DNA from: Candidula unifasciata
Lineage: Eukaryota > Mollusca > Gastropoda > Stylommatophora > Geomitridae
Direction of reading: 5' to 3'
NCBI GenBank assembly: GCA_905116865.2
Contig: CAJHNH020004913.1
Span: forward strand, 238,121-302,120
DNA: 64,000 nt
Numbering within the stretch: the first letter of the stretch is position 1; every line of letters starts with the position of its first letter. The notes under the pieces were generated by a model. It was given only the letters and a program-made list of their open reading frames with translations. It made no database searches and was not told the origin of the DNA. The translations under genes were made by a program, and so were the position numbers. Below, piece after piece: positions 41,444-52,436 of this stretch.

Positions 41444-41786
41444 ACACTAGAATGTATTCGATCAATCTGTACTAGAGACTTGATGTGTTCAAATCACGCC
41501 GACATCGTTAGTTCCTATGTTATTTTCATTCACTAAATTTTGGTTCTATCGAACTGGAGCCCTGATCAGTTCTGCAACTACGTTATCGCTCCACTAGTTC
41601 TGATAATATTATCATTATCGCAAGTGCTTTGCGAATTAAAATTTTGCTTTTTCCAACAGCATGTATGTGCTCACAGCCTACTATCCTAAAGTGACGAGGC
41701 GTGGTCATTTCGCATGTGTAAGCGTTACCAAGTTACGATTATGGGGGGGGGGGGTATATTACATATTTTCCTCGTCGTCAATTTAT

Positions 41787-42035
41787 CATCATCATCATCA
41801 TCATGTAGCAGGTCCTCTGCAGAACGTCGCTCTCATCACAGTCTGCCTGAAAGAAACTATGTCTCTCGCCAGTTCTCCCGCCTCATGTACTTTCATACTC
41901 AAGGAGTCACTTATATCCTGTCCCCATCTTCGTGTCGGTCGGCCCCTGCCCCTCCTTCCTGGTATCATGCCTTCTGCTATAATTTTTTCCAATCCGTCGT
42001 GGCGCTTGATTTGACAAAATATTTCAGTTTTCGTC
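41787..42035 (-). mobile_element. LINE family A 3' end, best copy
   Basis: The minus-strand translation reads FCQIKRHDGLEKIIAEGMIP, GRRGRGRPTRRWGQDISD, SLSMKVHEAGELARDI, VSFRQTVMRATFCRGPAT, then a tail of ATG repeats (CATCATCATCATCATCATCA on the plus strand at 41787). Uninterrupted for about 100 codons and probably the youngest copy here. 5'-truncated, no RT core. Confidence 0.85.
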
Positions 42036-42344
42036 GTCAATTCACTGCTGTGAATATGGCATCTTTTACTAGTAATTGATAGAGGATACACGTTACAACT
42101 TATGTACGAGTGGTACAAGCATGCAGCGAGTGTTCTTTTCGCAATGCCCGATGCGTAAACAAAGTGGTATATTTGTAGAAAGCAGGAAACGGTAATAGTA
42201 AACAGAATTTCTAAAATTTCGTTGGTAACGACAATTGACAGCAGCGATTACAGTCGTTACATGCACCCTGTGGCCACTGCCATGTCATAACAAAGGGCTA
42301 GCAAGTATCTTCTCGCGATGTCTTCCTCCATCTTACTTTTCTCG

Positions 42345-42728
42345 AGGGGGCTGCGTGGTCTCGATGCATGGTGTCCGCCTCGAGAGCTAGAGGTCCCGGG
42401 TTCAGGATCCGGTAAAGACTGGGATTTTTTCAAGTGGATTTCTAGTAATTTTCCATGGTCTCTGGGTAGGGAGATCAGACGCCCTTGTGTGTTGTTGTGC
42501 ATGTATAAAAATCCGTGGCTGTTAAAAATCGAATGGAGTTATCTAAGAGCACTGCCCGGGCAAAATGTGCAGTTGAAAAGCTACCAAAATGTTGTTTATG
42601 ATCCTCGCCGGTGATACGGAGTTCGCGCACTGCGCTGAGCTACTTCGGACTTAGAAATAGAGCAAAGCACTTATGGTTTACTACCCTTGTGTCATAATGT
42701 TGATCGGTTGTTAAAACCTCAAACCTCA
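42345..42728 (+). mobile_element. SINE family a, near full length
   Basis: GGGCTGCGTGGTCTCGATGC, CCCGGGTTCAGGATCCGGTA, CTGGGTAGGGAGATCAGACG and GATCCTCGCCGGTGATACGG. It ends TAATGTTGATCGGTTGTT. Confidence 0.88.
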
Positions 42729-42729
42729 G

Positions 42730-43195
42730 TCTTTCCGCGAATCGTTTTAGTCGTCATAAAATTTCCAGTTTCGGGTATATATAAATAACGTAAATGTCAT
42801 TAATTCCAGAGATTGAAACTTCCGAAGCTAAAACAAGCGTGCTGAGACATTTCAACTGTCGGGTTTGTTAGCCGGATTTATTTATGCAGCCCTGGATGCA
42901 GAATGAGATTAGTGATACACATTGGGAAGCACATCAGGTATACAACTCCCTCCCTAGGAAAATAATTGATCTGATATTTGGTGGTCATATAACACACACA
43001 CGCATACGCACGCACATACACACTCAGACTCTCACACACACGCACACACAAACTACCTTTAATGCTAACTCTTTTGGCTGAATTAGACAGGATAAGGTGA
43101 GAAGAAATTATGTATACAGCAAGAAGAGAGTAAATAATAGGATGAAATATGTGTTCTCTGCTGGCTTTTCTTCTTTTATTTCCCCTCCTCCTCCT
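42730..43195. other. No gene recognised
   Basis: Includes a short CA/CACG-rich stretch at 42991-43050. Otherwise unassigned. Confidence 0.4.
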
Positions 43196-43407
43196 CCGAA
43201 TCTCTTCTTCTTCTTCTTCTTCTTCTTCTTCTTCTTCTTCTTCTTCTTCTTCTTCTTCTTCTTCTTCTTCTTCTTCTTCTTCTTCTTCTTCTTCTTCTTC
43301 TTCTTCTTCTTCTTCTTCTTCTTCTGCTACTTCTTCTTTTTATTCTTTTTCTTCATTTTCTTCGTTTCTTCTTCTTTTTCTTCTTCTTCTTCTTCTTCTT
43401 CTTCTGC

Positions 43408-43439
<32 letters not shown>

Positions 43440-43944
43440 CTTCTTCTTCTTCTTCTTCTTCTTCTTCTTCTTCTTCTTCTTCTCTCTTCTTCTTCTTCTT
43501 CTTCTTCTTCTTCTTCTTTTCTTCTTCTTCTTCTTCATCTTTCTTTTTCTTCTTTCTTCTTCTTCTTCTTCTTCTTCTTCTTCTAATTCTTCTTCTTCTT
43601 CTTCTTCTTCTTCTTCTTCTTCTTCTTCTTCTTCTTCTTCTTCTTCATCTTTCTTTTTCTTCTTTCTTCTTCTTCTTCTTCTTCTTCTTCTTCTTCTTCT
43701 TCTTCTTCTTCTTCTTCTTCTTCTTCTTCTTCTTCTTCTTCTTCTTCTTCTTCTTCTTCTTCTTCTTCTTCTTTCTTCTTCTTCTTCTTCTTCTTCTTCT
43801 TCTTCTTCTTCTTCTTCTTCTTTCTTCTTCTTCTTCTTTTTCTTCTTCTTCTTCTTCTTCTTCTTCTTCTTTCTTCTTCTTCTTCTTCTTTTCTTCTTTC
43901 TTCTTCTTCTTCTTCTTCTTCTTCTTCTTCTTCTTCTTCTTCTT

Positions 43945-43975
<31 letters not shown>

Positions 43976-43977
43976 TG
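43178..43977 (+). repeat. (TTC)n / (TTTC)n tract, ~800 bp
   Basis: The longest pyrimidine tract in the window. It is built of pure TTC blocks separated by TGCTAC, TTTTTATTC, TCTC and TTTC interruptions. A ~90-bp segment ending TTCATCTTTCTTTTTCTTCT occurs twice (around 43530-43560 and 43645-43670), so part of the tract grew by duplicating larger blocks. Poly-Phe/Ser/Leu frames are artefacts. Confidence 0.97.
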
Positions 43978-44512
43978 CGTTTGCTTATGTTGCTGATTGT
44001 GTTTCCTCCAGATGCTCCCCCCCTCCTCCCCTCTCCCCCTTCTCCCTCCTTCCCCCCCCCCACACACCTCACATCTTTTTCTTCTTTTCCTTCTTCTTCT
44101 TCTTCATTTTCTTCTGCCATTTTTTGCCGCTGCTTCTTCTTTCTCTTGTGCGTTTGCTTTCTGTCTACTCTCTGTGTTGTGGTTTACAGCTAAGCTGGGA
44201 TAGCTGGATCATTTAGTCCAACACTTCCAATTTTGACTAAATTGTTGGCTTGTTGTCTCGTTTAGTTTTGGCTTGCAAAGAGATACTCTTTGTGTGGTAC
44301 GTCTTAGATGCCAGGGGTACGACACTTGTCCACCACTGATTCATACAGTTTGGTCTCCGTCGGACTGAAAACTGGCCAGACACGGGACCTCCCAACTGCA
44401 TGTAAAGAACATGTCTGAAGCACAAATTCGGTATTTATTGGGAACTGTCCACATTGGCGAATCGCTGAGTCCCCAGTAGCCATGTCATTGTAGGGGTATT
44501 TGCAAAGTCTAT
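43978..44512. other. Pyrimidine-rich flank, no gene recognised
   Basis: Contains C-rich sequence (44010-44070) and residual TTC (44070-44110), then unassigned sequence. Confidence 0.45.
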
Positions 44513-44514
44513 TG

Positions 44515-44818
44515 TATCCAGTTCGCAATCGTCTTCTTCTTCTTTCTTTTGCGTTGACCAGTTGTAAACTCTGGTGGAAAGTTCTGGTTGTTCGTCCACT
44601 TCTGGACTGCAGTCCTGTTCAAAAACCCGAGTGTGCATCCGTTTGAAAGATCTGACACATTTGTGTGAGGACTCTTGGTTCCTTGCCTCTCAGGCAGATG
44701 CACTCCGACTTCGAAGTTAGCTCCCAGCTAGTGACTCTTACGACATGCTCCTGTGAAGGCAGTGGGTCTATTCTTGGTTTTCCTGTAATAGGGCCCTGGA
44801 ACCCTCACGGGGGCAGTT
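44515..44818 (+). mobile_element. SINE family d, near full length
   Basis: Starts TCGTCTTCTTCTTCTTTCTT, then TTGACCAGTTGTAAACTCTG, GTTGTTCGTCCACTTCTGGA, TGTTCAAAAACCCGAGTG, GGTTCCTTGCCTCTCAGGCA, GATGCACTCCGACTTCGAAG, CTTACGACATGCTCCTGTGA and GTGGGTCTATTCTTGG. It gives the clearest order of family d blocks in the window. Confidence 0.85.
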
Positions 44819-45087
44819 CACAATTTAAAAACAGTGCTCCATGGGGACGTTCCTTTGGTCTTCATGAATGTGTTCTGCGCGTGACGTGCTCCAGTGTGTT
44901 CTAAAAGCTGTCTTGTTCTGGGTAGTTTTCCAAACTGAGAGTTTCTTTGATGCTCGGTCCATCGTTTCTTCGTCAAATGTGTGTTTCTATAACTGTTCAG
45001 TCGACTGCAGTGCAATGGATACATCTTGGGAAAAAGTGGACAGAATGGGAAACAAGTAGATGCTGGGAGGGAGAAAACACAACCTAG

Positions 45088-45205
45088 GTGACGTTGACTA
45101 TATCGCATATCGACAGCCGATTGGTTTTTTTTTTTTTTTAAAGGGGGGTTAGTACCATATGTCATTGGTTTGAAAAGGGTCTTTAACTTTTACTTACTTT
45201 TGCAG
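45088..45205 (+). mobile_element. SINE family b, 3' end
   Basis: GTGACGTTGACTATATCGCA, CGACAGCCGATTGG, a T17 run, then GGTTTGAAAAGGGTCTTTAA. The head is missing. Confidence 0.6.
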
Positions 45206-45284
45206 TAATCACTCACATATCATCATTCAGTCTTTGAGTCGCTTGAGAGGGCAATTTATTGGTGCACACATGGCTTCTTAAATG

Positions 45285-45715
45285 TTATTTACATCATATC
45301 CTGATATACGAAAGTGAATCATGGACATTTGGCTGTTTAGTGAAACATTTTGTAGAGGAAGCAGAGATGTGATTTTATAGATGAGTGATGACGACACCCT
45401 ATATGGATTTTTAAAAAGTTAATGAAGGTGCCCGAAAGAAACCCGACTCATGAAGAGAACGGATTACCAACAACAAAAGGAGAAATCTGCTTTCTTTGGC
45501 CATGTCGTTAGATGGAGAAAACAGGAGTACATTGAAACGGGGGGAAAGTGGGAAGGGAAAAGATGCAGAGGGAGGCCAGAGTGAAGATACTGGATAGCCT
45601 GGCATCAAAGTATGAAAGATCATCCATGTAAGAACTGATTAAGAGTACACAAGACAGAAAGTTGTGGATAGACATGACTACCAACGTCTCATAGCTTGGA
45701 CAATAAGAAGACCAT
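45285..45715 (+). pseudogene. LINE 3' end, degenerate
   Basis: The translation, with several shifts, shows YESESWTF, AFFGHVVRW, GKRCRGRPE and HKTESC. This is the usual LINE ORF2 C-terminal series (YGSETW, FFGHVxR, GKRxRGRPxxRW, DR..W). A matching last segment lies at 51906-52035. Confidence 0.65.
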
Positions 45716-45769
45716 TATGGCTTCATCAATCAACTAGGGATTTTACCATTTCAAATGAGTTTTCCGGGG

Positions 45770-46035
45770 CTAGTTTGTGGGGAAAACAAGAATAGACCTA
45801 CTGCCTTCCAACAAGCATGCCGTAAGAGTCGACTAAATGGGGGCTTCCTTCGAAGTCGGAGTTTATTTGTCTAAGAAGCAGTGAAGTAATAGTCTGTATA
45901 TAAATAAGACAAATCTGTCAAACGGATGTGCATGCAACACTCAGGTTCAGAAACAAGACTAAAGTCCAGATGTGAATGAACCACGAAAACTGTTTTGTGG
46001 AGTTGACAGCCGGTGAACGCAAAGAAGAACATGAA
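45770..46035 (-). mobile_element. SINE family d, near full length
   Basis: Inverted: AACAAGAATAGACCTACTGC, CATGCCGTAAGAGTCGACTA, TCCTTCGAAGTCGGAG, GATGTGCATGCAACACTCAG, and finally ACAGCCGGTGAACGCAAAGA then AGAAC, the 5' end with a short GAA run. Confidence 0.85.
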
Positions 46036-47225
46036 ATACAGATACACAAAACGGTTGATACTAATTCTCATATTAGATTGTTTAACCCTTTGTTTTTCAC
46101 AAGTTATGTCACAGCCATGTGAACTGTTAAAACCTTTGTTTTTATCCAGTTGACACATCCCGCACCGTGTTTAGGTTTTCCATAGCTGGAGTTGAATAAC
46201 TCGCCCAATGTGCCGTGAAAAAGCGCGCTAGTAGCAACACTGTTCACATGGCACGCGGGCTGCGATGTCGATACCCACCATTGATTTGCCTGTGTGGGAG
46301 AGTCGTACTGTTTGGTGAAATGTTGCAAGTTATTGCAACAGCTATGTTCACATGATTAGGGGCCTATTGAGCTAAATATCGTTCCCCTTTTACTATAAGA
46401 ATAAAGTCATTGTTTGTTTCGACTATCGCCCAGTGTGTGGTGTGGAATTGTTGTGTTTTCAGCTACAAAGATAATAAAAAAATTTACCTATCGTTTAGTA
46501 GTGTTTTCAAACTGTCCAGGGGATAATAAACAAATTATTTCAAGTTTGGATTCAACAGTTATATATATCTGTATAACGTGTAATAATGTTGCATATATCT
46601 TCTTTAGTTAGTCTTTCATTTCATTAAACTGTCGATGGATATACTGAGTATTCTTAAGAAGAACTATCTGAGAGGCACAACGTTGCCAGTTGCGAATTCG
46701 CGTAACTCGTCCACATAATGTGGATATACGGAGTAGTTATTGTCATTATGGTTATATTTGCATTGTGTGAAATTCCATGTTTCCCTGACACTGTCAGACA
46801 GTGTATGTCAAAGATTTCAAAGCCATTATAAAGTGACTTCTTGACTTTTCTATGAAAAAAAACTTAATCTAATATGAGGAACGTCTTAATAATCACAGAT
46901 GGTTTTTGGCAAGTGGCACTTTAACATTAACAAGGCCAGTTTGTTATTTTGGGCACCAGCAAGAGAACGCTGAGAGCTTGAAACAACAACAGAGCTTAGA
47001 ATTCCGTTTGTTGTGTTCTCACCAGTTGGCCGTTAAATAAAAGTAGCCGGTGACGTTGGGATAATCGATACGAGTCCAGGCCTGAGAGAATGAATAGATT
47101 ATTTATATCCACCATGTTTATAGGAAAGTGATTAGATGTAGTAGTATTACAATTGACACTGGCTGGCTCGTAACATAACAAGCATAGGGAGCTTTAGCGA
47201 GGGAAACACTAATGCGGGCTTCACA
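46036..47225 (+). other. Upstream region and probable 5' UTR of the Kv1 gene
   Basis: No repeat family or other gene was recognised. A purine-rich GCGAGGGAAACACTAATGCG precedes the start. An out-of-frame ATG at 47212, 14 bases before the Kv1 start, opens a 73-codon frame overlapping the channel; it could act as an upstream ORF. The promoter and any 5' UTR introns cannot be placed. Confidence 0.4.
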
Positions 47226-48770
47226 ATGGAGGTTGCTATGGCGGGGATTGAGGGGAACGGTGGGCCGGTTGGATACCGGGACAGTTACCATTCCACTCAG
47301 CGACCCCTTTTACGATCTTCTAATCTTCCAAATTCCAGGTCCTTTCCGAAGCTGTCAGAGGAAGACAACACCAATGACGATGGGATGGGCGCAGCCGGGA
47401 TCGACTATGACTGCAGCTGTGAGCGCGTTGTAATCAACGTCAGCGGCCTCAGGTTCGAGACCCAGCTCAAGACACTGACCCAGTTTCCAGAAACGCTCCT
47501 CGGAAACCCCCTGAAGCGCAACCGCTACTACGACCCTTTACGCAACGAGTACTTCTTCGATCGCAATCGGCCTAGCTTCGACGCCATTCTGTATTTTTAT
47601 CAAAGTGGTGGCAGATTGCGGCGACCTGTCAACGTGCCACTAGATGTATTTTCTGAAGAAATCAAATTTTATGAGCTTGGAGAGAGTGCCTTTGAGAGGT
47701 ACCGAGAGGATGAAGGATTCATAAAAGAGGAAGAAAAACCTTTACCACAAAACGAGTTCCAACGGCGGGTCTGGCTGCTCTTCGAGTATCCCGAAAGTTC
47801 GGCAGCAGCAAGGCTCTGCGCCATCTTCTCAGTAGTTATAATCTTATTATCCATTGTTATATTTTGCCTAGAAACATTACCGCAGTTTAAGCACTACAGG
47901 GTTATTAATTCTACACTCAACGATTCTAAAGAGTCTATTGAAGAGGATGACATCCCCAAGTTCAATGAACCTTTCTTTATTATTGAAACATGTTGTATTA
48001 TATGGTTTACATTTGAGCTGTTAGTCAGGTTCGCTTCATGTCCAGAAAAATTAGGCTTTTTCAAAAACATCATGAACTGCATAGACATTGTGGCCATCAT
48101 TCCATACTTCATCACATTGGGCACCGTCGTGGCGGATCAGAGCAAGAGCAATAATCAAGCCATGTCTTTGGCGATCCTCAGGGTGATTCGGCTGGTGCGA
48201 GTGTTCAGAATATTTAAACTTTCCAGACACTCAAAGGGTCTTCAGATCCTGGGACAGACTTTAAAGGCCAGCATGCGGGAGTTAGGCCTCCTAATATTCT
48301 TCCTCTTCATAGGTGTTATTTTGTTTTCCAGTGCCGTCTATTTTGCAGAAGCAGATGCAGATCAGACTCATTTCAAAAGTATTCCTGATGCATTTTGGTG
48401 GGCTGTTGTGACCATGACGACAGTCGGCTATGGTGATATGATGCCGATTGGCGTGTGGGGCAAGCTAGTTGGATCCTTGTGTGCGATAGCTGGTGTGCTA
48501 ACCATTGCTCTTCCGGTTCCGGTCATTGTATCCAATTTCAACTACTTCTATCACCGAGAAGGGGAGAGTACGGACAAGGGTGTGTACAAACATGTACAGT
48601 CTTGCCACTTTTCAGAAAAGAAGGACTCTTTGGATTCGGAGTCTGGGTCAGATATCATGGAGATGGAGGAAGGTAACCACAATACATCGTTACATGAGAA
48701 GGTGGAAGAGAACCATACAGTCAAGACAAACAATCCTGGTAATGACTTTGGTTTAGAGACTGATGTATAA
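47226..48770 (+). CDS. Shaker-type (Kv1) voltage-gated potassium channel alpha subunit, 514 aa, intronless ORF
   Basis: Forms tetrameric, voltage-gated K+ channels in the plasma membrane that repolarise neurons and muscle. The T1 tetramerisation domain spans about residues 67-165 ([15 protein letters not shown] onward). The membrane segments are S1 ~197-216, S2 ~250-270, S3 ~282-300, S4 ~313-334 ([17 protein letters not shown], arginines at 319, 322, 325, 328, Lys331, Arg334), S5 ~352-373 and S6 ~413-440. The selectivity filter TVGYGD is at 399-404 and the Kv1 S6 hinge PVP at 430-432. The S1-S2 loop has an N-glycosylation sequon (N228). The C-terminus is ETDV, a class I PDZ ligand. The start gives the long N-terminal tail [13 protein letters not shown], which I recall from Aplysia Kv1. 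All motifs are present, so it is probably functional. The residue equivalent to Shaker T449 is Met406. Confidence 0.98.
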   Translation: MEVAMAGIEGNGGPVGYRDSYHSTQRPLLRSSNLPNSRSFPKLSEEDNTNDDGMGAAGIDYDCSCERVVINVSGLRFETQLKTLTQFPETLLGNPLKRNRYYDPLRNEYFFDRNRPSFDAILYFYQSGGRLRRPVNVPLDVFSEEIKFYELGESAFERYREDEGFIKEEEKPLPQNEFQRRVWLLFEYPESSAAARLCAIFSVVIILLSIVIFCLETLPQFKHYRVINSTLNDSKESIEEDDIPKFNEPFFIIETCCIIWFTFELLVRFASCPEKLGFFKNIMNCIDIVAIIPYFITLGTVVADQSKSNNQAMSLAILRVIRLVRVFRIFKLSRHSKGLQILGQTLKASMRELGLLIFFLFIGVILFSSAVYFAEADADQTHFKSIPDAFWWAVVTMTTVGYGDMMPIGVWGKLVGSLCAIAGVLTIALPVPVIVSNFNYFYHREGESTDKGVYKHVQSCHFSEKKDSLDSESGSDIMEMEEGNHNTSLHEKVEENHTVKTNNPGNDFGLETDV

Positions 48771-48929
48771 CGTGATTATCACTATGTGTTGTTATGTTAG
48801 AACTTTCTGGAAAATAATATCTGCTAAACAAGTCAGGTAGAAATCTTTCATGTGTTCATTCTGCAGATGAGAAATGCATCATGCTCCATGTCATTTGTTA
48901 TCCTCAATGTTTATCTAAAAGGTAAAAGT
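48771..48929 (+). other. Probable Kv1 3' UTR start
   Basis: Unique sequence after the stop codon. I see no canonical AATAAA within the first several hundred bases, so the 3' end cannot be placed. A SINE follows at 48930 and may lie inside the UTR. Confidence 0.4.
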
Positions 48930-49175
48930 TAATAGTCAACAGGATCGACTTCATTGTCTCTTATTATCCTATTTCGCTGGGTCTCGCTCCACAAATCGGC
49001 TAGCTGGCTGACTAGATCATAGCACAAAACACGAACTTCTTAGTTCCAGCCAGGATCCCCAATGTCTGCGTACAATATTTTCTGGATTAATTAACGCATG
49101 CAGGAAACTACTTACGACCTTCCGAGTGCGAGGCAAATGGCTTGGCCACTTTGCCACTGAGACCCCTCCGTGTTT
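48930..49175 (-). mobile_element. SINE family f
   Basis: Shares GGATCGACTT and AGTTCCAGC with 39260-39490. On the minus strand its right end is a tRNA-like head, GGTCTCAGTGGCAAAGTGG then GCACTCGGAAGGTCGTAAG (A-box and B-box-like). A third copy, at 62850-63025, shares GCAAATGGCTT and the GTGCGA block. Confidence 0.65.
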
Positions 49176-50595
49176 GCCGGTTTGTCACATCAACATTCTT
49201 TGGTCACTACATACGTACTGTCGCTGTCTCTACACACTACTAGACTGTCAAACGTATATGCCAAATATGTCATAATCAATTCATTCCCACGTGTATCCAT
49301 ACAGCTGTTTGCCAAAAAGTCATCATGTATCGTTAGCTAAACGACAAATTAGGATCTTACCCACCACTTAAATGTATATAAATAATCTCCCATTTGTATA
49401 ACTTAATTTTTCTATAATACTTGATTATGCGATCAAATTCACACATTTTTTTTTAAATGGATTGTTCCCACTCCCCTCTCCCCCTTATTTTTTAATCTAA
49501 ATAATATAGCTAAAATACATTTTATCTCATCTTTCGTAAACCCATTACGCAATATATGTTGCTTAGCAAAAGTAGCAAACTTTAAAGAAAAAGAGTCAAG
49601 AAAAAAAAAGAAAAAAAACAGCAAATGCCTAAATTGTCTGTCTAGCTACATGGCATGGGAGGCTGAAGCTTTCATGCCGGATCCATAATCTTTGTTTATG
49701 TTTTATAGGTAGTCACCGGTGTCTTCTTGAATCATTATATCTGTGCCGGGTCATGCGTGTGTACGAAGCAATAAGGGTGCAGATTATACGGCGGACACTG
49801 CTCTTTATGACTGTACCGGCACTGGACTGGAGCGAAGTCATTAATCTCATGTGAGAGATGCAGATCGCGAAGACGACGAACACGACGGCAAGCATGACTC
49901 GGTAGCCCTGTCGACATTTGTGAATATAGGAATGTATCCTAGAGCGGCCACACTTAAATATTTCACTAGGGCTCGAGACGTTTCTTATCAACACAGAATA
50001 ATCGTGACCAGTCATTTTTACACTTGGTGAGGTATTGTGGAGGATATTGGAGCATCTTTGTGTCTTTCTAGAGTACTTTGATGATAGTACTAGTTACTAA
50101 ACACCGCCAGTCACTATCCTCTAGTATTTTCGGAGTAGTGAGACGAAATATAGACATTCTATTCCCAAAGGGCATCTAATTATGACTTTGTTGAATTGAC
50201 TGTGTTGAGTCAACGGAAATGGATATCATGGCCCAGCTGTAAACTCCAACTTACCGTGCCAAACGCTCTTATGGATAAATGCAGAAACTGCACTAGCAGC
50301 AGCAGCAGAAGAAGAAGAAGGAGTAAACGAAGAGTAAGCAGGAGGAGGAAATTCACCACACTTTTTTCTTTGCACATAATTACCCCACCTATATAATAAC
50401 GCACTACTCCGGCACAAACACCTTCTCATTAATTAAAGTACGATACATCTTGACGATTAATATTTTTTTTTTAATATAAAAATGCATCTCTAAGAACATC
50501 TAATGTACATCTTTGCTACTGTGGACAACCGAACATCTTGCTGATTGTTAGACATTATTGAAAGATAACAGTCACTAATAAAGAACTAAAGCAAA
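49176..50595. other. No gene confirmed
   Basis: Mostly AT-rich unique sequence. On the minus strand 49713-50015 has a 100-codon frame with a hydrophobic stretch (GYRVMLAVVFVVFAIC) resembling a receptor transmembrane helix, but it does not continue as one (see rejected items). A GCA/GAA-rich run lies at 50295-50330. Confidence 0.4.
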
Positions 50596-50599
50596 ATGG

Positions 50600-50765
50600 T
50601 AGGTACACTACCGGTCAATGATTTCATAGGATATCAAAGAATCAAATGGTTTGGTCATCTTTATATACTGGAACAAAATCAGCCAGCAGCTAGGATGTGC
50701 TACATGAACACAAAAAGGCTGCAAGGCAAAAGCCTGCCAAGATAGAGATGGGTGGAGCAAGTTGT
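50600..50765 (+). pseudogene. LINE family E C-terminal fragment
   Basis: The translation GYQRIKWFGHLYILEQNQPA, then ARMCYMNTKR and RWVEQV, matches the QRMKWFGHLMRMEPTMPASR block of the better copy at 55531-56120. It ends in a T21 run at 50763. Truncated on both sides. Confidence 0.7.
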
Positions 50766-50784
50766 TTTTTTTTTTTTTTTTTTA

Positions 50785-51070
50785 AATACAGAAACGCAGT
50801 ATGACATTAATTCAAGCTACATAATTCGCAAAAGGCAAATTAATTACATTTAACGCCTATTAGATTAAAATAGAATAAATTACAAACTTAATGAAATTTG
50901 GCCGACCTGAAAAAGAATGAAGAAGGAGAAATCACAAAGACAACTTCATATTTGGCTTAATCACATGATCTAAGCGGGACAGAACACAACCCTGATCCGA
51001 GACTGGTGATCGTGCGCATTAGAGAACCAACGCTGGCTCAATAAAAGGGTTTATCTGAAATAACAAAATG
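50785..51070. other. No gene recognised
   Basis: AT-rich, unassigned sequence after the poly-T run. Confidence 0.4.
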
Positions 51071-51072
51071 AA

Positions 51073-51262
51073 GAATGAAATAAATGAGTTGATATCACTG
51101 CACTCTGGACACTCCCACACGTGCTCCGTACCGTTGTTCAGTAGCCAACGAAGAGCTGACATGCTAATATTACCAGCTGCAACGTAATTGAAAGTCCGCC
51201 TTTGTTTCCCCTTCAATGTTAAATATTTTCTAGAACCTCTGCCCCTCACCCCCGCACCCTTT
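51073..51262 (-). mobile_element. LINE family R 3' end
   Basis: The minus-strand translation RKYLTLKGKQRRTFNYV, then MSALRWLLNNGTEHVWECPE and CSDI, matches the 3' coding end at 20095-20250. A GAAT-rich tail lies at 51060-51080. 5'-truncated. Confidence 0.75.
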
Positions 51263-51299
51263 TTTTTAAACACCTCCACCCTGTAAAATGAAGAAGAAG

Positions 51300-51765
51300 A
51301 AAAAAAAAAACCAATGATGACTTTTCATGATTGCATTACTTTCAAACGAGCAATGTACGCAGACGTGGTGGCGGGTAGGGAAGTTAGATATTCCTCTGGT
51401 ATATTCTGACCAAATGTGAAAAAGAGAGCACATTATGACATCTTCGAGAGCAAACGTGGGTTAGATTCAATAGTATATGAGGCCTGCATGAGTAAGTATC
51501 AAGGTGAATGATAGAGATAAAACATGGTAACTGCAGTGATGAAACATGGTAACGGTAGTGATAAAACATCGTTAAATGCAACCTTACAACCACGCACGCC
51601 TAAAGTACCGTTGTCACAGGATAAGGAAAATTAAACTAAAGAAACGATACCCTAATAATATGGAAATGGAATCGGGAGTCCTTAGTGACATCATGAGAAT
51701 GGGAAACCTGAAGTGTGTACGGACAGAGAGAAAGTTGAAGGAACTGGGAGGTAAATAGCTCAGCG
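51300..51765. other. No gene recognised
   Basis: Contains GATAAAACATGGTAAC-type imperfect direct repeats at about 51517-51570, and a 60-codon frame at 51576 without a recognisable domain. Confidence 0.35.
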
Positions 51766-51769
51766 GACT

Positions 51770-51905
51770 CCAGTATAGAACTGATATCACAACACTCAGG
51801 AGCTTCATATAAGTCCTGCGTCCCTATCTTCAGCAGCCAATGCAAAGTTTCAGTTCCTGTGGTACCGGTAGCAGTCTGAGTGTACGTTCACACTGCCTTT
51901 TACCT
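51770..51905 (-). mobile_element. LINE family R 3' end
   Basis: The minus-strand translation HWLLKIGTQDLYEAPECCDI is the same family R terminus. It lies only ~500 bp from the copy at 51073 and in the same orientation. Confidence 0.7.
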
Positions 51906-52035
51906 GAGACAAGGACAGGCAGTCTGAAAAAAATGGTATGGATGAACATCTGCAGCATGTATTATTGAGAGTACACAAAACAGAAGGCTCTGGGCAGATA
52001 CCATCACCACATGACATAGACTATAATAAGTAGAC
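51906..52035 (+). mobile_element. LINE 3' end fragment
   Basis: TGAGAGTACACAAAACAGAA then GGCTCTGGGCAGATACCA parallels AAGAGTACACAAGACAGAAA at 45640, the end of another LINE ORF2. It abuts the inverted family R end. Confidence 0.5.
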
Positions 52036-52430
52036 ATAGATGTGGCTCTTGTGGACAGTTAGGACACTGTGGTAAGGGTTAAAAGCGGATCTATCAGTTG
52101 GGCTAAAAGGACAGGAGCAGAAGACAACAGCTTCACTATTTTTGAATATGAATTTTAACCCCCAAAATTTACTTGTATCGGCAAAAAAGATGGGTAGATG
52201 TCCTTTCTTAAAGATGTAAAGTATGCAAGCGGAATTATTCAAGTACGGAGGTGGGTTTATGGGAGCAGTGTGCCATGTACACTTTTACTTGGCTAGGAAA
52301 AATCAGCAAGAGAACATAGAGAACTGGGAATATGATGGCAGGTAGGCTCATAACTGAGCATCTGTGAAGAAAAACAATAAACACATGCGATGGCAGCAAT
52401 GATTGTGAAATCCCCTGCTCTATCCGTCAT
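52036..52430. other. No gene recognised
   Basis: Unassigned sequence. Confidence 0.4.
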
Positions 52431-52436
52431 CCATTT

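Noticed and set aside
46390..46420. Polyadenylation signal (AATAAA at about 46401) of a gene ending before Kv1
   Set aside because: No upstream plus-strand coding exon could be identified; single hexamers are frequent in AT-rich DNA.
49713..50015. Minus-strand 100-codon frame with GYRVMLAVVFVVFAIC, resembling a GPCR helix 6 exon (an AG acceptor precedes it)
   Set aside because: The expected WLP-type motif does not follow, the downstream residues are basic and not membrane-like in any frame, and no donor or second exon is visible.
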